Source: Microvirga sesbaniae (GTDB lineage Bacteria; Pseudomonadota; Alphaproteobacteria; Rhizobiales; Beijerinckiaceae). Taken from it: a DNA stretch of 64,000 bases. Location of the stretch: NCBI RefSeq assembly GCF_025460805.1, contig NZ_JAMXFJ010000001.1, positions 91,074 through 155,073 on the forward strand. Direction: 5' to 3'. The notes beneath the pieces are model-generated. The model was not told the DNA's origin. It ran no database searches and saw only the letters and a list, made by a program, of their open reading frames with translations. Positions 18,888-27,635 of the stretch are shown piece by piece; the stretch's first letter is position 1; every line of letters begins with the position of its first letter. Made by a program: the position numbers and the translations under genes.

Positions 18888-19633
18888 CGGGCAGACGGAT
18901 CGCCGCGCTGGTCGCCTTCGACGGGGTGGCGATCCTGATCGTGGCCCTTCTCGTCGCGCTCGCCGTTTGGCAGGTCCATCGCCGCGCCTACAAGCTCGAC
19001 CTGATCGAGCGCGTGGAGGCTCGGGTCCATGCGAGCCCGGTGCCTGCGCCGGGACCGGAACGGTGGGCCAGCGTGACGGCGGCGGACGCGTATCGCCGCG
19101 TGCAGGTAACCGGAACCTGGATCGAGGATCGCTCGACGCTTGTCCAAGCCGTGACGGAACTGGGCGGCGGGTATTGGGTCGTGACGCCCCTGGCGCGGGA
19201 CGACGGGACGACGATCCTCGTCAATCGCGGCTTCGTTCCCGCGTCCGGGCGGGACCCGACCGCCTGGCGACCGAGCCCGAACCCTGTTACGGTCGTGGGC
19301 CTCCTGCGCGTCTCCGAGCCGCGAGGCGCTTTCCTGCGCACGAACGATCCCGGGTCCAACCGCTGGTTCTCCCGCGACGTGGTGGCAATCGCCTCGGCGC
19401 GCGGGTTGGGTGAGGTCGCGCCCTACTTCATCGATGCCGAACGCGCGCCGGGCGATGCAGGCCTTCCGGTCGGTGGTTTGACGGTCATTGCGTTCTCGAA
19501 CAATCATCTCGTTTATGCAATCACCTGGGCGGCCTTGGCGCTGATGGCCGCAGCGGGCGCCCTCGTTGTCAACGTGGATCAACTCCGGCCAGGCTGGCTT
19601 GGGTCACGCATCCGCAATCCACGGGAACCCTGA
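18818..19633 (+). CDS. SURF1 family oxidase assembly protein
   Basis: Up to 271 aa. One helix lies near residues 28-50, followed by the SURF1 periplasmic domain with VTGTW, GYWVVTPL, ILVNRGFVP and the C-terminal NNHLVYAITWAALA helix. SURF1/Shy1 proteins help insert haem into subunit I of haem-copper oxidases. The ATG at 18818 makes a 70-base overlap with cyoD; no other ATG lies before the first helix, so the true start may be a CTG or GTG nearer 18880. Last gene of the quinol oxidase operon. Confidence 0.85.
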   Translation: MGYVPHGPEHDADVAARGAAAALTGRRIAALVAFDGVAILIVALLVALAVWQVHRRAYKLDLIERVEARVHASPVPAPGPERWASVTAADAYRRVQVTGTWIEDRSTLVQAVTELGGGYWVVTPLARDDGTTILVNRGFVPASGRDPTAWRPSPNPVTVVGLLRVSEPRGAFLRTNDPGSNRWFSRDVVAIASARGLGEVAPYFIDAERAPGDAGLPVGGLTVIAFSNNHLVYAITWAALALMAAAGALVVNVDQLRPGWLGSRIRNPREP

Positions 19634-19751
19634 CAGAACCTGCATCGCGATGGAACCGAGCCTGCAACGGAGCATCGCCAGAGCTGCCGGCGACTGCACC
19701 CTGGCCCTCGCGGTCAGCCGCTGGGGATGACCGGATCAAGGCGGTGCGAGC

Positions 19752-20210
19752 TCACAGATCCTGATCTGAATCGGGATTTGGCGCAGCTCCCGAGGGCGGC
19801 GCTTCTTTCACCATGATCCTGACCGTATGGCTTTCCACCTTGCCGCTGGCCGAGCGAACCTCATAGGTCAGTTCATCGCTTCCCCTGTACGAGGAGTTCG
19901 CCGTGTAGAAGATGCCCTGCGCCTTGGCGGCGAGATTCGGACAGCGCGCGATGCGTCCCGCTTTCAAGGTGCCGCTCCGGACATTCATTTCGCCATGCCT
20001 GGGAGGCGTCACCACCCTGATCGTCGGCAGAGGTCCGGATGTGCAATCCTTCTGAACATTTCCATACACACCCAGGCGATGGGACTTGCCGGCCACCGCG
20101 TCGGCGCTTCGATACGCGCTGTTGCCTTGGGCAAGGCTGCCGCCGCCGGAGGCCGCAAAGGCGCCAAGGAGAGCGAAGGAGAATACGGCGAGGCGCGCGA
20201 GGCTGATCAT
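19752..20210 (-). CDS. Exported protein of unknown function
   Basis: 152 aa with a signal peptide (MISLARLAVFSFALLGAF..., cleavage near SLAQG). The mature domain has two cysteines (KDCTSG and IARCPN), RVVTPPRHGEMNV, and a beta-rich end with GSDELTYEVRSASGKVESH, resembling an immunoglobulin-like or cadherin-like exported domain. I recognise no named family. Convergent with the oxidase operon (118 bases between stops) and divergent from nothing, with TerC 70 bases upstream on the same strand. Confidence 0.65.
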   Translation of the reverse strand: MISLARLAVFSFALLGAFAASGGGSLAQGNSAYRSADAVAGKSHRLGVYGNVQKDCTSGPLPTIRVVTPPRHGEMNVRSGTLKAGRIARCPNLAAKAQGIFYTANSSYRGSDELTYEVRSASGKVESHTVRIMVKEAPPSGAAPNPDSDQDL

Positions 20211-20280
20211 CCTAATCTACCATTCAGATCTTCGGGTCGGGAGAGGAAGGTGCGTCGACCGACGGGCTTCCTCGCTCCCT

Positions 20281-21036
20281 TCATCGGTTGACGGACGGAC
20301 TCGCCGCACTCTTCCGTCGCGCGGCGCGTCGCGAGAGCATGTTCAAGCCTTCGATCAGGGCCGAGAATGCCATCGCGGCGTAGATGTAGCCTTTGGGTAC
20401 GTGGGCGCCGAATCCTTCCGCAATCAGCGTCATGCCGATCATCAACAGGAAGCCGAGCGCCAGCATGACCACGGTCGGATTATTGTGAATGAACTGGGCC
20501 AGCGGGTTGGCCGCCAGGAGCATGACTGTCACGGCGGCGACGACCGCGATCACCATGATCATCACGATATCGGTCATGCCGACCGCAGTGATGATGCTGT
20601 CGAGGGAGAAGACGAGGTCGAGCAGCAGGATCTGGGTGATGGCCGAGCCGAAGGTCATCGTGGCCTTGGCGGTGTCGAACACGTCGTCCGTGGGGCTCGG
20701 ATCGACGTTGTGATGGATTTCCTTCGTGGCTTTCCAGACGAGGAAGAGACCGCCGCCGATCAGGATCAGGTCGCGCCAGGAGAAGGCGTGGCCAAAGACG
20801 GTGAAGATCGGCTCCGTCAGGGTGACGATGATCGCGATGGTGCCGAGCAGGCCGAGGCGCAGGATCAGCGCCAGGCCGATCCCGATTCGCCGGGCCTTGG
20901 AGCGCTGATGCTCGGGCAGCTTGTTGGTGAGGATCGAGATGAAGATCAGGTTGTCGATGCCGAGCACCACCTCCATGACGACCAAGGTCGCCAGGGCGAC
21001 AAGGGCCGTCGGATCCGAGAGCCAGGAAAAGTCCAC
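20281..21036 (-). CDS. TerC family integral membrane protein
   Basis: 251 aa, seven to eight membrane helices, with acidic intramembrane motifs [12 protein letters not shown] and [12 protein letters not shown], the two repeats expected for TerC/Alx proteins. These move manganese or protect against metal stress. ATG start. A second, different TerC-type protein is encoded at 32864-33535. Confidence 0.88.
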   Translation of the reverse strand: MDFSWLSDPTALVALATLVVMEVVLGIDNLIFISILTNKLPEHQRSKARRIGIGLALILRLGLLGTIAIIVTLTEPIFTVFGHAFSWRDLILIGGGLFLVWKATKEIHHNVDPSPTDDVFDTAKATMTFGSAITQILLLDLVFSLDSIITAVGMTDIVMIMVIAVVAAVTVMLLAANPLAQFIHNNPTVVMLALGFLLMIGMTLIAEGFGAHVPKGYIYAAMAFSALIEGLNMLSRRAARRKSAASPSVNR

Positions 21037-21272
21037 GCGATGTTCCTTATTTTAACCCTGGCCGGGCGAGGGCGCTCCCAGCCCGCCGCTGGCAACGATG
21101 TTGACCGGCCCGGTGTTCCGTCATGGATGCTTGGGGAGGTGTGAAGATCCCGGCGGGGTCAGACAGCGCTTGCGAGCCCGGGACGCGCCGGCAGGGCCAC
21201 GCTCTTGCTCCCGTGACGGGAGGTTGCGGGCGGCCAGCCTTGTCGGGCGGGCCGACCCATCGTCGATCGGAC

Positions 21273-21848
21273 TCAGATGTCCTCTTCGAAGCCGAAATCA
21301 TCGCCGCCGAAGTCTTCGGCGGCCGCCTGCTGCGGCTCGGCCTGCCCGGTATCGGCGGCTTTCGCCTCGTCTCCACCCCCGAAGGCATCGGCGATCATGT
21401 TGCCGATGAGCACGCCGCCCGCGACACCCATCGCAGTCTGGGCCGCGCCGGCCAGGAAACCGCCCCCGCCGCGTTGCTGTGCCATGCCGCCCATCATGCC
21501 GGATGCCGTGTGAGGCGGCATGCCCTGCATCGGCTGCTGATAGGGCTGGTACGAGGGTTGCTGCTGCGGGCGGGACTGCCCGCCGAACAGGCCGGCCAAG
21601 AAGCCGCCTCCGCCTGCGGGGCGGCTGGCGAGTTCATGCTCCAGCTGCTGGATGCGCCCCTGGGCAGCGCTCAGCGCCTGCTCCTGCACCACGATGGTCT
21701 GAGCCATGTAGTAAGGGGCGTTGGGCTGCTGCCCCATCTGCGACCGGATGAACTCCGCCGCCTGGGCGTCCGGGGGGGTGGACTGGCGCTCGACCTGCGC
21801 AATCTTGCCGAAGAGCTGTTCGATGGCCTGACGGTCCTGATGGTCCAT
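21273..21848 (-). CDS. DUF2076 family protein
   Basis: 191 aa. An N-terminal coiled-coil region (residues 1-70, MDHQDRQAIEQLFGKIAQVE) is followed by glutamine/proline-rich repeats, a glycine-rich segment (MGVAGGVLIGNMIADAFGGG) and an acidic end FGFEEDI. This is the layout of DUF2076, a periplasmic ligand-binding sensor-like family of unknown role. ATG 21846-21848 follows GAGAGG; an upstream in-frame ATG has a poorer site. It lies 41 bases after the Bax-inhibitor gene on the same strand. Confidence 0.8.
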   Translation of the reverse strand: MDHQDRQAIEQLFGKIAQVERQSTPPDAQAAEFIRSQMGQQPNAPYYMAQTIVVQEQALSAAQGRIQQLEHELASRPAGGGGFLAGLFGGQSRPQQQPSYQPYQQPMQGMPPHTASGMMGGMAQQRGGGGFLAGAAQTAMGVAGGVLIGNMIADAFGGGDEAKAADTGQAEPQQAAAEDFGGDDFGFEEDI

Positions 21849-21889
21849 AAATGTGGATCCTCTCATGCAATGACGGTGTGGTGGAGAGA

Positions 21890-22606
21890 TTATTCTTCCC
21901 GCTGCCCCGTAAGGCTGAGAAGCAGCTGGAACAGGTTGATGAAGTTCAGGTAGAGCGAGAGAGCGCCGAACACGGCCATCTTGCCGTTGGCCTCGTGGCC
22001 GAACCCTTCGGCATACTGCTCCTTGATGGTCTGCGTGTCGTACGCGGTCAGTCCGGTGAACACGAGCACGCCGATGATCGAGATGGCGAACTGCAGGGCG
22101 CTCGACGCGAGGAAGATGTTGACCAGCGAGGCGATGATGATGCCGATCAGGCCCATGACCAGGAATGAGCCGAACCGGGAGAGGTCGCGCTTGGTCGTGT
22201 AGCCATAGAGGCTGGTGGCGCCGAACATGGTGGCGGTGATGAAGAAGGTGCGGGCGATGCTCGCGCCGGTGAACACCAGGAACACCGATGCCAGCGACAG
22301 ACCCATCACGGCCGAGAAGGCGAAGAAGGCCGTGCGTGCGGAAGCCGCGGTCATCCGGTCCATGCGGAACGAGAAGAAGAAGATGAAGGCCAATGGCGCC
22401 AGCATCACCACCCACTTGAGCGGTGTCTGGAAGATCGGCACGTAGAGGGCAGGCGTCGAGGCGACGACGAATGCCACGAGGCCCGTCACCACGAGCCCCA
22501 GTCCCATGTAGTTGTAGACCCGCAGCATGTGCTGGCGCAGGCCCTCGTCGAAGAGGGCGCCGCTGGGACGCGCTGCGGCGGTTTGCCATGCATAAGGTGT
22601 ATTCAT
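21890..22606 (-). CDS. Bax inhibitor-1 / YccA-YbhL family membrane protein
   Basis: 238 aa with seven membrane helices and the family signature TGLTAYDTQTIKEQY near residues 190-205, where the aspartates form the proton/calcium-sensing pair. Bacterial members are pH-sensitive calcium leak channels or FtsH modulators. It starts 22 bases after the anti-sigma gene and precedes DUF2076, so all may be one transcript. Confidence 0.88.
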   Translation of the reverse strand: MNTPYAWQTAAARPSGALFDEGLRQHMLRVYNYMGLGLVVTGLVAFVVASTPALYVPIFQTPLKWVVMLAPLAFIFFFSFRMDRMTAASARTAFFAFSAVMGLSLASVFLVFTGASIARTFFITATMFGATSLYGYTTKRDLSRFGSFLVMGLIGIIIASLVNIFLASSALQFAISIIGVLVFTGLTAYDTQTIKEQYAEGFGHEANGKMAVFGALSLYLNFINLFQLLLSLTGQREE

Positions 22607-22628
22607 CTCAAGTCCTCTTGGTGGGGGA

Positions 22629-23390
22629 TCAACGAAGCGTGTGGGACAGGCGGAGGGCTGCTCGTTCGATGGCCTTGTCGCTTGCCGTGCCCGTCAGGGC
22701 ATAGGCAAGCGGACCGCGCTGCCAGTAGACGGCCTGCGCGTTCTCGATCCGCGCGGAGGTCGGAGAGATCACATCGAACGCGGGGACCTGGGCGGCGAAC
22801 AGCGACAGCCGCCCGAGCGAGCCCGCATCGATGGCGATCTCGACGCTGTGGCCGTGCCGCGATGGAAAGACCTGCACGTCCCGCACCACCCAGTCACTGG
22901 GGAAGGCGGGAAGCTCGATCCCAGTCTCCGCACGGATCTCAGCGGCATTGAAATCCGTCGTCTGGCGCTGGGACGTCATGCGGGCCCGCAGGAGCGAGGT
23001 GGCGTGGGAATGAACCGCATCCTCGACAAAAGCCGGCGGCTTGGGGGAGGCCTCGCTGTCGGTGATGCCCAGACCCACCTGACCATGAGCGAACCAGCCG
23101 ATCCCGATGAGGGCCGCGACGGCCGCGATGCGGCGAAGTTTCAGTCCGACCTCCCGCCAGGCGAGGGCCCGCTCGAGGCGCGCTCCGGCTGCCAGCATGG
23201 ACTCTCTCGGGCGGGGCAGGGGTGTCCCGTGGAGCAGCCGGAGAGCGTCCCGATCCTTCAGGTCCGCCATGATGCGCGCAGCCGCTTCGGGATCGCGGGC
23301 CAGATGCTCCTCGACCTCGATCCGCCTGGCAGCGTCGAGCTGCTCATCCACATAGGCGAGAAGATCCGTTTCGGTGATCGGGTCAGACAT
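22629..23390 (-). CDS. Anti-sigma factor, membrane-anchored
   Basis: 253 aa. The N-terminal anti-sigma domain (TETDLLAYVDEQLDAARR...EEHLARDPE, residues 6-35) lacks the zinc-binding His-Cys-Cys set. One membrane helix (about residues 89-107, IAAVAALIGIGWFAHGQVG) separates it from a periplasmic sensor domain. It overlaps the upstream sigma factor gene by 8 bases (23383-23390), the usual coupled arrangement. It should hold the sigma factor at the membrane until an envelope signal arrives. Confidence 0.85.
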   Translation of the reverse strand: MSDPITETDLLAYVDEQLDAARRIEVEEHLARDPEAAARIMADLKDRDALRLLHGTPLPRPRESMLAAGARLERALAWREVGLKLRRIAAVAALIGIGWFAHGQVGLGITDSEASPKPPAFVEDAVHSHATSLLRARMTSQRQTTDFNAAEIRAETGIELPAFPSDWVVRDVQVFPSRHGHSVEIAIDAGSLGRLSLFAAQVPAFDVISPTSARIENAQAVYWQRGPLAYALTGTASDKAIERAALRLSHTLR

Positions 23391-23931
23391 CGGATCCTCC
23401 AACGATGCGCAGACCGGGCCGCTTGGCTGAGGGCTCCCCCGGCCGGTCATGGCCTGCTTCAAAATCCCGGAGCGTTGCGCGAGCGCGCCCGAGGCGGGAC
23501 ATGAGCGTGCCGATCGGAATCTTGAGCGCCGTGGCTGCCTCCTGGTAAGACAGGCCTTCGATCGCAACCAGATGCAGGGCTGCCCGCTGTTCGTCCGGCA
23601 GGCTCATGAAGGCCGCCTGAATCTGCTGAAGCCGCACGCGGCTCTCCTGGTCGGGCACGGCGGCCGTCTCCGCCAGCTCGGCAGCCTGCTCCAGGCGGCG
23701 CAGCTCCGCGATGCGGCGGCGCCGATTGTCGATGAAGGCGTTGTGGAGGATCGAGAGCAGCCAGCTCCGCAGATTGCCGCCGGGCCTGAATGAGGCCTTG
23801 TGCTCGTAAGCGCGCACGAGCGCATCCTGAACCAGATCCTCCGCCTGGGCCTCGTCCCGGGTCAGGGAACGGGCGTAGCGCCGCAACGGACCCAACAGGC
23901 TGATGACATCCATGCGCTTCACGTCGTTCAT
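23383..23931 (-). CDS. ECF RNA polymerase sigma factor
   Basis: 182 aa with region 2 (LTRDEAQAEDLVQDALVRAYEH, residues 24-45) and region 4 (EGLSYQEAATALKIPIGTLMSRLGRAR, about 123-150). The linker is short and there is no region 1.1 or 3. Translationally coupled to an anti-sigma factor. Sequence fits an ECF group regulated by a membrane anti-sigma, not the general-stress EcfG, whose PhyR/NepR partners are absent. A GGAAC element lies upstream, but I cannot place a matching -10. Confidence 0.9.
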   Translation of the reverse strand: MNDVKRMDVISLLGPLRRYARSLTRDEAQAEDLVQDALVRAYEHKASFRPGGNLRSWLLSILHNAFIDNRRRRIAELRRLEQAAELAETAAVPDQESRVRLQQIQAAFMSLPDEQRAALHLVAIEGLSYQEAATALKIPIGTLMSRLGRARATLRDFEAGHDRPGEPSAKRPGLRIVGGSDV

Positions 23932-24073
23932 GCCAAGTATACGCCGCCGGCGACGTTCCTAATCCGGGCTCGTGCCGTTTTTTTGCGCCGGCCCCTGAGC
24001 GGGTCCGGCGCGCTAACCCTCTCATGCGCGTGCGGCCATGAGCCCGAGACGGTCCGGAGCCCATCCATGCCTA

Positions 24074-24119
24074 GCGCCTCGGACCCGAAAGTGGACCCCC
24101 TTTTCATGTCCGATGCTCT
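24074..24119. repeat. CTAG-type palindromic repeat, short copy
   Basis: gcctcggacccgaaagtgg followed by cttttcatgtccgatgctct; a short member of the family seen at 24465, 42823, 48721, 54812, 56937 and 60391. Confidence 0.55.
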
Positions 24120-24179
24120 CGTCCCCGGCCTCGCGCCGGCCATGCCCCGGCACGGGAGAGCCGCGTCCCCTTCCACGTC

Positions 24180-24412
24180 ATCACCGGGCTTGTCCCGGTG
24201 ATCCCGCTTGTCTGGAACGCCGCGCCCTTCCGATCGGGATGGCCGGCACAAGGCCGGCCATGACGTGCGGGGGGGCGTGTGAGGGTATTGTCACCGGCCC
24301 TTGCCACCGTCTCCACGCCATCACCGGGCTCGTCCCGGTGATCCCGCTTCTGAGAGGTGCAGCGCATTCCCGATCGGGAGGGTATCATCGCCGGGCGTGT
24401 CCCGGTGACCTC
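24180..24412. repeat. Three copies of a tcaccgggctcgtcccggtga hairpin repeat
   Basis: Near-identical hairpins at 24180-24209 and 24320-24349, with a more diverged one at 24387-24412. Each has arms of about 9 bases (caccggg / cccggtg) and is followed by tcccgctt. The spaces between contain ggccggc...gccggcc hairpins. This is a typical Rhizobiales intergenic repeat. Together with flanking repeats it fills the 731-base gap 23932-24662, in which I see no gene. Confidence 0.7.
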
Positions 24413-24464
24413 GATCGGAAGACCGCCGAGCGCATCCTGCGGACGATGCCTCGCTTCAGGATGT

Positions 24465-24605
24465 GAGCATCGGATCCGATCCCAAGACGGGACCCACTTT
24501 TGGGATTCATCCGAGGGCCCCTCTCTTGACCGGCGCATCGGAAGAGGCGGACCCAGCGGGCCGCGCAAGCGAAAACCGGGTCCACTTTTCCGTCCGATGC
24601 GCTAG
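24465..24605. repeat. CTAG-type palindromic repeat, long copy
   Basis: Starts gagcatcggatccgatccc and ends cgtccgatgcgctag. It contains the acccacttttgggattcatc core and a second hairpin half with gggtccacttttccgtccg, so it looks like two units joined. Confidence 0.65.
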
Positions 24606-24662
24606 CGACGTGCTGGCTGAGCCGGACGGAGCGGGTCGCTCGGATCGCCGGTCACCTGGGCG

Positions 24663-24959
24663 CTATAGGAACAATCCAAAGCTGATGAGACCGAGCTTGA
24701 GCAGGTGGCCAACCGATCCGAAGTTGAGCTGATAGAGCCGCTTGATCTCTTCGAAGCTCCGGATGCTCGGGCCGGATCGCCGGCGAATGACAGCGTTCAT
24801 CTGCCGAAACTCATCGCCGGCCCAGGTCTCGACCACGGTTGCGGTCGCCTGATCAAGGGGCATGGTGTCTATCCTCACCGCGACGAGTTCGGGATCGTCG
24901 AACGGGCGCCGGACGGCGAGAAGGTCGACCATTTCATCGGCGGCGTAGACATGGGTCAC
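24663..24959 (-). CDS. Hypothetical protein, 98 aa
   Basis: Starts with GTG at 24957-24959, preceded by GGAGAG at a fair distance. Sequence MTHVYAADEMVDLLAVRRPFDD..., ending in a hydrophobic LLKLGLISFGLFL. The middle is charged with TWAGDEFRQMNAVIRRR. Normal codon use and a usable ribosome site support it; no family recognised. A non-coding alternative is possible. Confidence 0.4.
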   Translation of the reverse strand: MTHVYAADEMVDLLAVRRPFDDPELVAVRIDTMPLDQATATVVETWAGDEFRQMNAVIRRRSGPSIRSFEEIKRLYQLNFGSVGHLLKLGLISFGLFL

Positions 24960-25320
24960 TGGGCTCTCCGACGATCACGCAATCGGAGACCCTGTTTGGA
25001 CACTCAATTGTGGCAAACCCGTGCTGGATCATCGCAGATACCCATGGGAGGTAGGGCAAGCAGGCGCCTCTATCCGGAAAGGCAGGGCCATCGGGGTGTC
25101 ATTGCTGCGTCGGAGAGGCCGTCGCGGGCTTCAAGATCGAAGATGCTGCTGGATTCAGAGGCGTGCCATGGTACGGCGGCCGAGCCGGATCGGATGTTCA
25201 ACGCCCCGCGGGACATCACGGCAAACCGAGCCTGTCGGTCCAGGGACATTCCCTAGGGAGAGGGCTGGGCCGTCACGATCGCGCGGGCTATGGAAGGTCT
25301 ACCTCTCTCAAGCATCGCTC

Positions 25321-25411
25321 GTGTCATCGACCTCACGCTCGATGCCTTAGCTTTTGTTTCAAAGCATCTTTTCGCGCAAAACCGGTTCCCACTTTTGCGC
25401 CCGATGCTCTA
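25321..25411 (-). repeat. Intergenic repeat, inverted copy of 9471-9562
   Basis: Reverse-complement match to the 9471-9562 copy over about 91 bases, including the hairpin arms around accggttcccacttttgcgc. It lies in the gene-poor stretch 24960-25610, where I otherwise see only a CRP-like site. Confidence 0.7.
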
Positions 25412-25522
25412 AGCCTTGCAGGTGCCCGATCGGCTCACAATGATCTGCCTCGAACGCCTCGCCTGCCAGCTCCGAGCGGCAGGAGCGGGGTCTATTGGCA
25501 ATTAGTCTCATCCTGGGAATTG

Positions 25523-25538
25523 TGTGACTTTGGTCACA
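25523..25538. promoter_or_regulatory. Perfect CRP-type binding site
   Basis: TGTGACTTTGGTCACA equals the TGTGA-N6-TCACA consensus in both half-sites. It lies 72 bases before a possible 45-codon ORF at 25611. A Crp/Fnr-family gene is in the window at 38506, but its own target is unknown. Confidence 0.5.
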
Positions 25539-25610
25539 GAAGAAGTTGTCCGGATGAGCAATGGTCGCCCACACCTGCCGTCGCGTGCCCAGCAGGACGA
25601 GGAGTGTGGG

Positions 25611-25748
25611 ATGACGCAGCCGAACCCGAAAATACCTGTACCCTGCCAGAAGACCGTCAAGGAACACGTGAAGGAGATGTTGAGGAGGATCCCTCGGAAA
25701 TCCCCGGGAAGGGATGGACACACCGGCGTCAAACCGCGGCGCCGCTGA
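25611..25748 (+). CDS. Possible small basic protein, 45 aa
   Basis: MTQPNPKIPVPCQKTVKEHV... ending in a basic tail GVKPRRR. GGAG lies 6 bases before the ATG and a perfect CRP-type site lies 72 bases further up. It is rich in Lys and Arg with one cysteine. No homologue recognised; it could be chance. Confidence 0.3.
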   Translation: MTQPNPKIPVPCQKTVKEHVKEMLRRIPRKSPGRDGHTGVKPRRR

Positions 25749-25888
25749 TGGTTCTGGCCAGAAGGGCGACCGCCGCCTGGCCGACTGACATCACGACCGG
25801 CGATCGTCCCTGCAGTGTTCCCGATCGGCACTGGGCTCCAGCATCTCCCCATAGAACCTGCGGTCCATGGACCGGCGAGATCTTTGGC

Positions 25889-25963
<75 letters not shown>

Positions 25964-26027
25964 GCGCCAACGGGGAGGGCCGCTTACTGCCACAGGGCAG
26001 CCCTCCATGCAAGCTTGAAAATGATCT

Positions 26028-27254
26028 TTATTCGGCGGCCTGGACTTTGGGCTCCAGAGGGAGCCTGAGCGCCGTCCAGACCTCCACCAGGGCGGCCGCC
26101 AGGGCATCGATGTGGGCGTTCGAGTGAAACGGCCCCGGAGTGATGCGCAGGCGCTCCGTGCCGCGCGGGACGGTGGGGTAGTTGATGGGCTGGATGTAGA
26201 TGCCGTGCTGCTCCAGCAGGCGGTCCGAGGCCGCCTTGCAGGCTTCCGCGTCTCCCACCATGACCGGCACGATATGGGTGACCGTATCGAGGACCGGCAG
26301 GCCGGCCCCGGTCAGAACCGCCTTGGTGCGGGCAACTTGGCGCTGCTGCTGCTGGCGCTCGGCGGAGGATTCCTTCAGGTGCCGGATCGACGCGGTGGCC
26401 GCGGCGGCCACCGCGGGCGGCAGCGCGGTGGTGAAGATGAAGCCCGGAGCGAAGCTGCGGATGGCGTCCATGACCGCCCGGGTGCCCGTGAGGTACCCGC
26501 CCATGACCCCGAAAGCCTTGCCCAGGGTGCCTTCGATCACGTCGATCCGGTGCATGGCGCCATCGCGCTCGGCGATGCCGGCCCCGCGCGGGCCATACAT
26601 GCCGACCGCATGGACCTCGTCGATATAGGTCATGGCGCCATAGCGTTCAGCCAGGTCACAGATGGCGTGGATGGGGGAGATGTCCCCATCCATGGAATAG
26701 ACGCTCTCGAACACGATCAGCTTGGGCCGATCCCCGGCGGCCTGAAGGAGCGCCTCCAGATGCTCGAGATCGTTGTGGCGGAAAATCACCTTGTCGCAGC
26801 CGGACTGGCGCACGCCCTCGATCATCGAGTTGTGGTTGAGCGCATCCGACAGGATCAGGCAGTTCGGGATCAGCTTGGCCAGGGTCGAAATGCCGGTCTG
26901 GTTCGACACATAGCCCGAGGTGAAGACCAGGGCCGCCTCCTTGCCGTGCAGGTCGGCGAGCTCGGCCTCGAGCGCCACGATGGGATTGCTGTTGCCGGAG
27001 ATGTTGCGGGTGCCGCCGGCTCCGGTGCCGAGCCGCCAGGCGGCCTCGACCATGGCGCGGGTGACGTCCCGGTTCTGGCCCATGCCGAGATAATCGTTGG
27101 AGCACCAGACGGTGATAGGGCGAGAGCCCTCTGGAGAGTGCCAGACCGCCTGGGGATAACGGCCGGCCAGACGCTCGATGTCGGCAAAAACGCGGTAGCG
27201 CCGCTCGGCCTGGAGACGCTCGAGGGCTGATGCGAAGAAGTTTTGGTAATCCAT
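26028..27254 (-). CDS. hemA: 5-aminolevulinate synthase
   Basis: 408 aa. PLP-dependent enzyme that condenses glycine and succinyl-CoA to 5-aminolevulinate, the first haem precursor in alphaproteobacteria. The N-terminus [14 protein letters not shown] and the PLP-lysine motif [13 protein letters not shown] (near residue 245) are typical, as are CSNDYLGM and HNSMIEG. A second ATG directly upstream (27255-27257) is also possible. An FNR/FixK-type box lies 60 bases before the start, which fits oxygen-dependent control of haem synthesis. Confidence 0.95.
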   Translation of the reverse strand: MDYQNFFASALERLQAERRYRVFADIERLAGRYPQAVWHSPEGSRPITVWCSNDYLGMGQNRDVTRAMVEAAWRLGTGAGGTRNISGNSNPIVALEAELADLHGKEAALVFTSGYVSNQTGISTLAKLIPNCLILSDALNHNSMIEGVRQSGCDKVIFRHNDLEHLEALLQAAGDRPKLIVFESVYSMDGDISPIHAICDLAERYGAMTYIDEVHAVGMYGPRGAGIAERDGAMHRIDVIEGTLGKAFGVMGGYLTGTRAVMDAIRSFAPGFIFTTALPPAVAAAATASIRHLKESSAERQQQQRQVARTKAVLTGAGLPVLDTVTHIVPVMVGDAEACKAASDRLLEQHGIYIQPINYPTVPRGTERLRITPGPFHSNAHIDALAAALVEVWTALRLPLEPKVQAAE

Positions 27255-27313
27255 CATCTCACCGGGTGGGCAATACATGCCCGGGGATTGTGGACCTATT
27301 ATGCCAGAGCACA

Positions 27314-27327
27314 TTGATCCGGGTCAA
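27314..27327. promoter_or_regulatory. FNR/FixK-type box upstream of hemA
   Basis: TTGATCCGGGTCAA matches TTGAT-N4-ATCAA with one change in the right half (GTCAA). It is 60 bases upstream of the hemA start and about 80 bases from the divergent 55-aa ORF. hemA control by FnrL/FixK proteins is known in other alphaproteobacteria. Confidence 0.6.
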
Positions 27328-27407
27328 AGTCCTGAGCCGTGATATTGCGGTTGAGCGCCGCTTGCGAAGCCTCTATTTGATAAAGGCGACGATGGGTCGC
27401 GTGAACC

Positions 27408-27575
27408 ATGACTGACGTGAAATCGCAAGAGAAAGCTGATCGGCTGAAGGCGGCCCTGAAAGAGAACCTCAAGCGCCGGAAGGCTCAGGCCCGGGGACGT
27501 CAGGCTGCGAAACCGTCCGGAAACGAACCCGGGAGCTTGGGCGTTTCCGCTGAGCGCGACAAGCCGTCCGACTAG
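27408..27575 (+). CDS. Small charged protein upstream of murA
   Basis: 55 aa, MTDVKSQEKADRLKAALKEN..., with a Lys/Arg-rich helix and a polar C-terminal half ending in KPSD. Similar small basic ORFs precede murA in other Rhizobiales. No function known. It starts 153 bases from hemA, divergently, and 60 bases before murA. Confidence 0.6.
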   Translation: MTDVKSQEKADRLKAALKENLKRRKAQARGRQAAKPSGNEPGSLGVSAERDKPSD

Positions 27576-27635
27576 CTTAGAACGCTCAAGGCGCGCATAG
27601 CGCATGGCTCGACACGATATTGCAAGGGGAATTCG

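Noticed and set aside
22607..22628. ybhL RNA motif before the Bax-inhibitor gene
   Set aside because: Only 22 bases separate it from the anti-sigma gene, too few for the motif.
23932..23960. EcfG-type promoter before the ECF sigma gene
   Set aside because: A GGAAC element is present but no CGTT-type -10 lies at the required distance.
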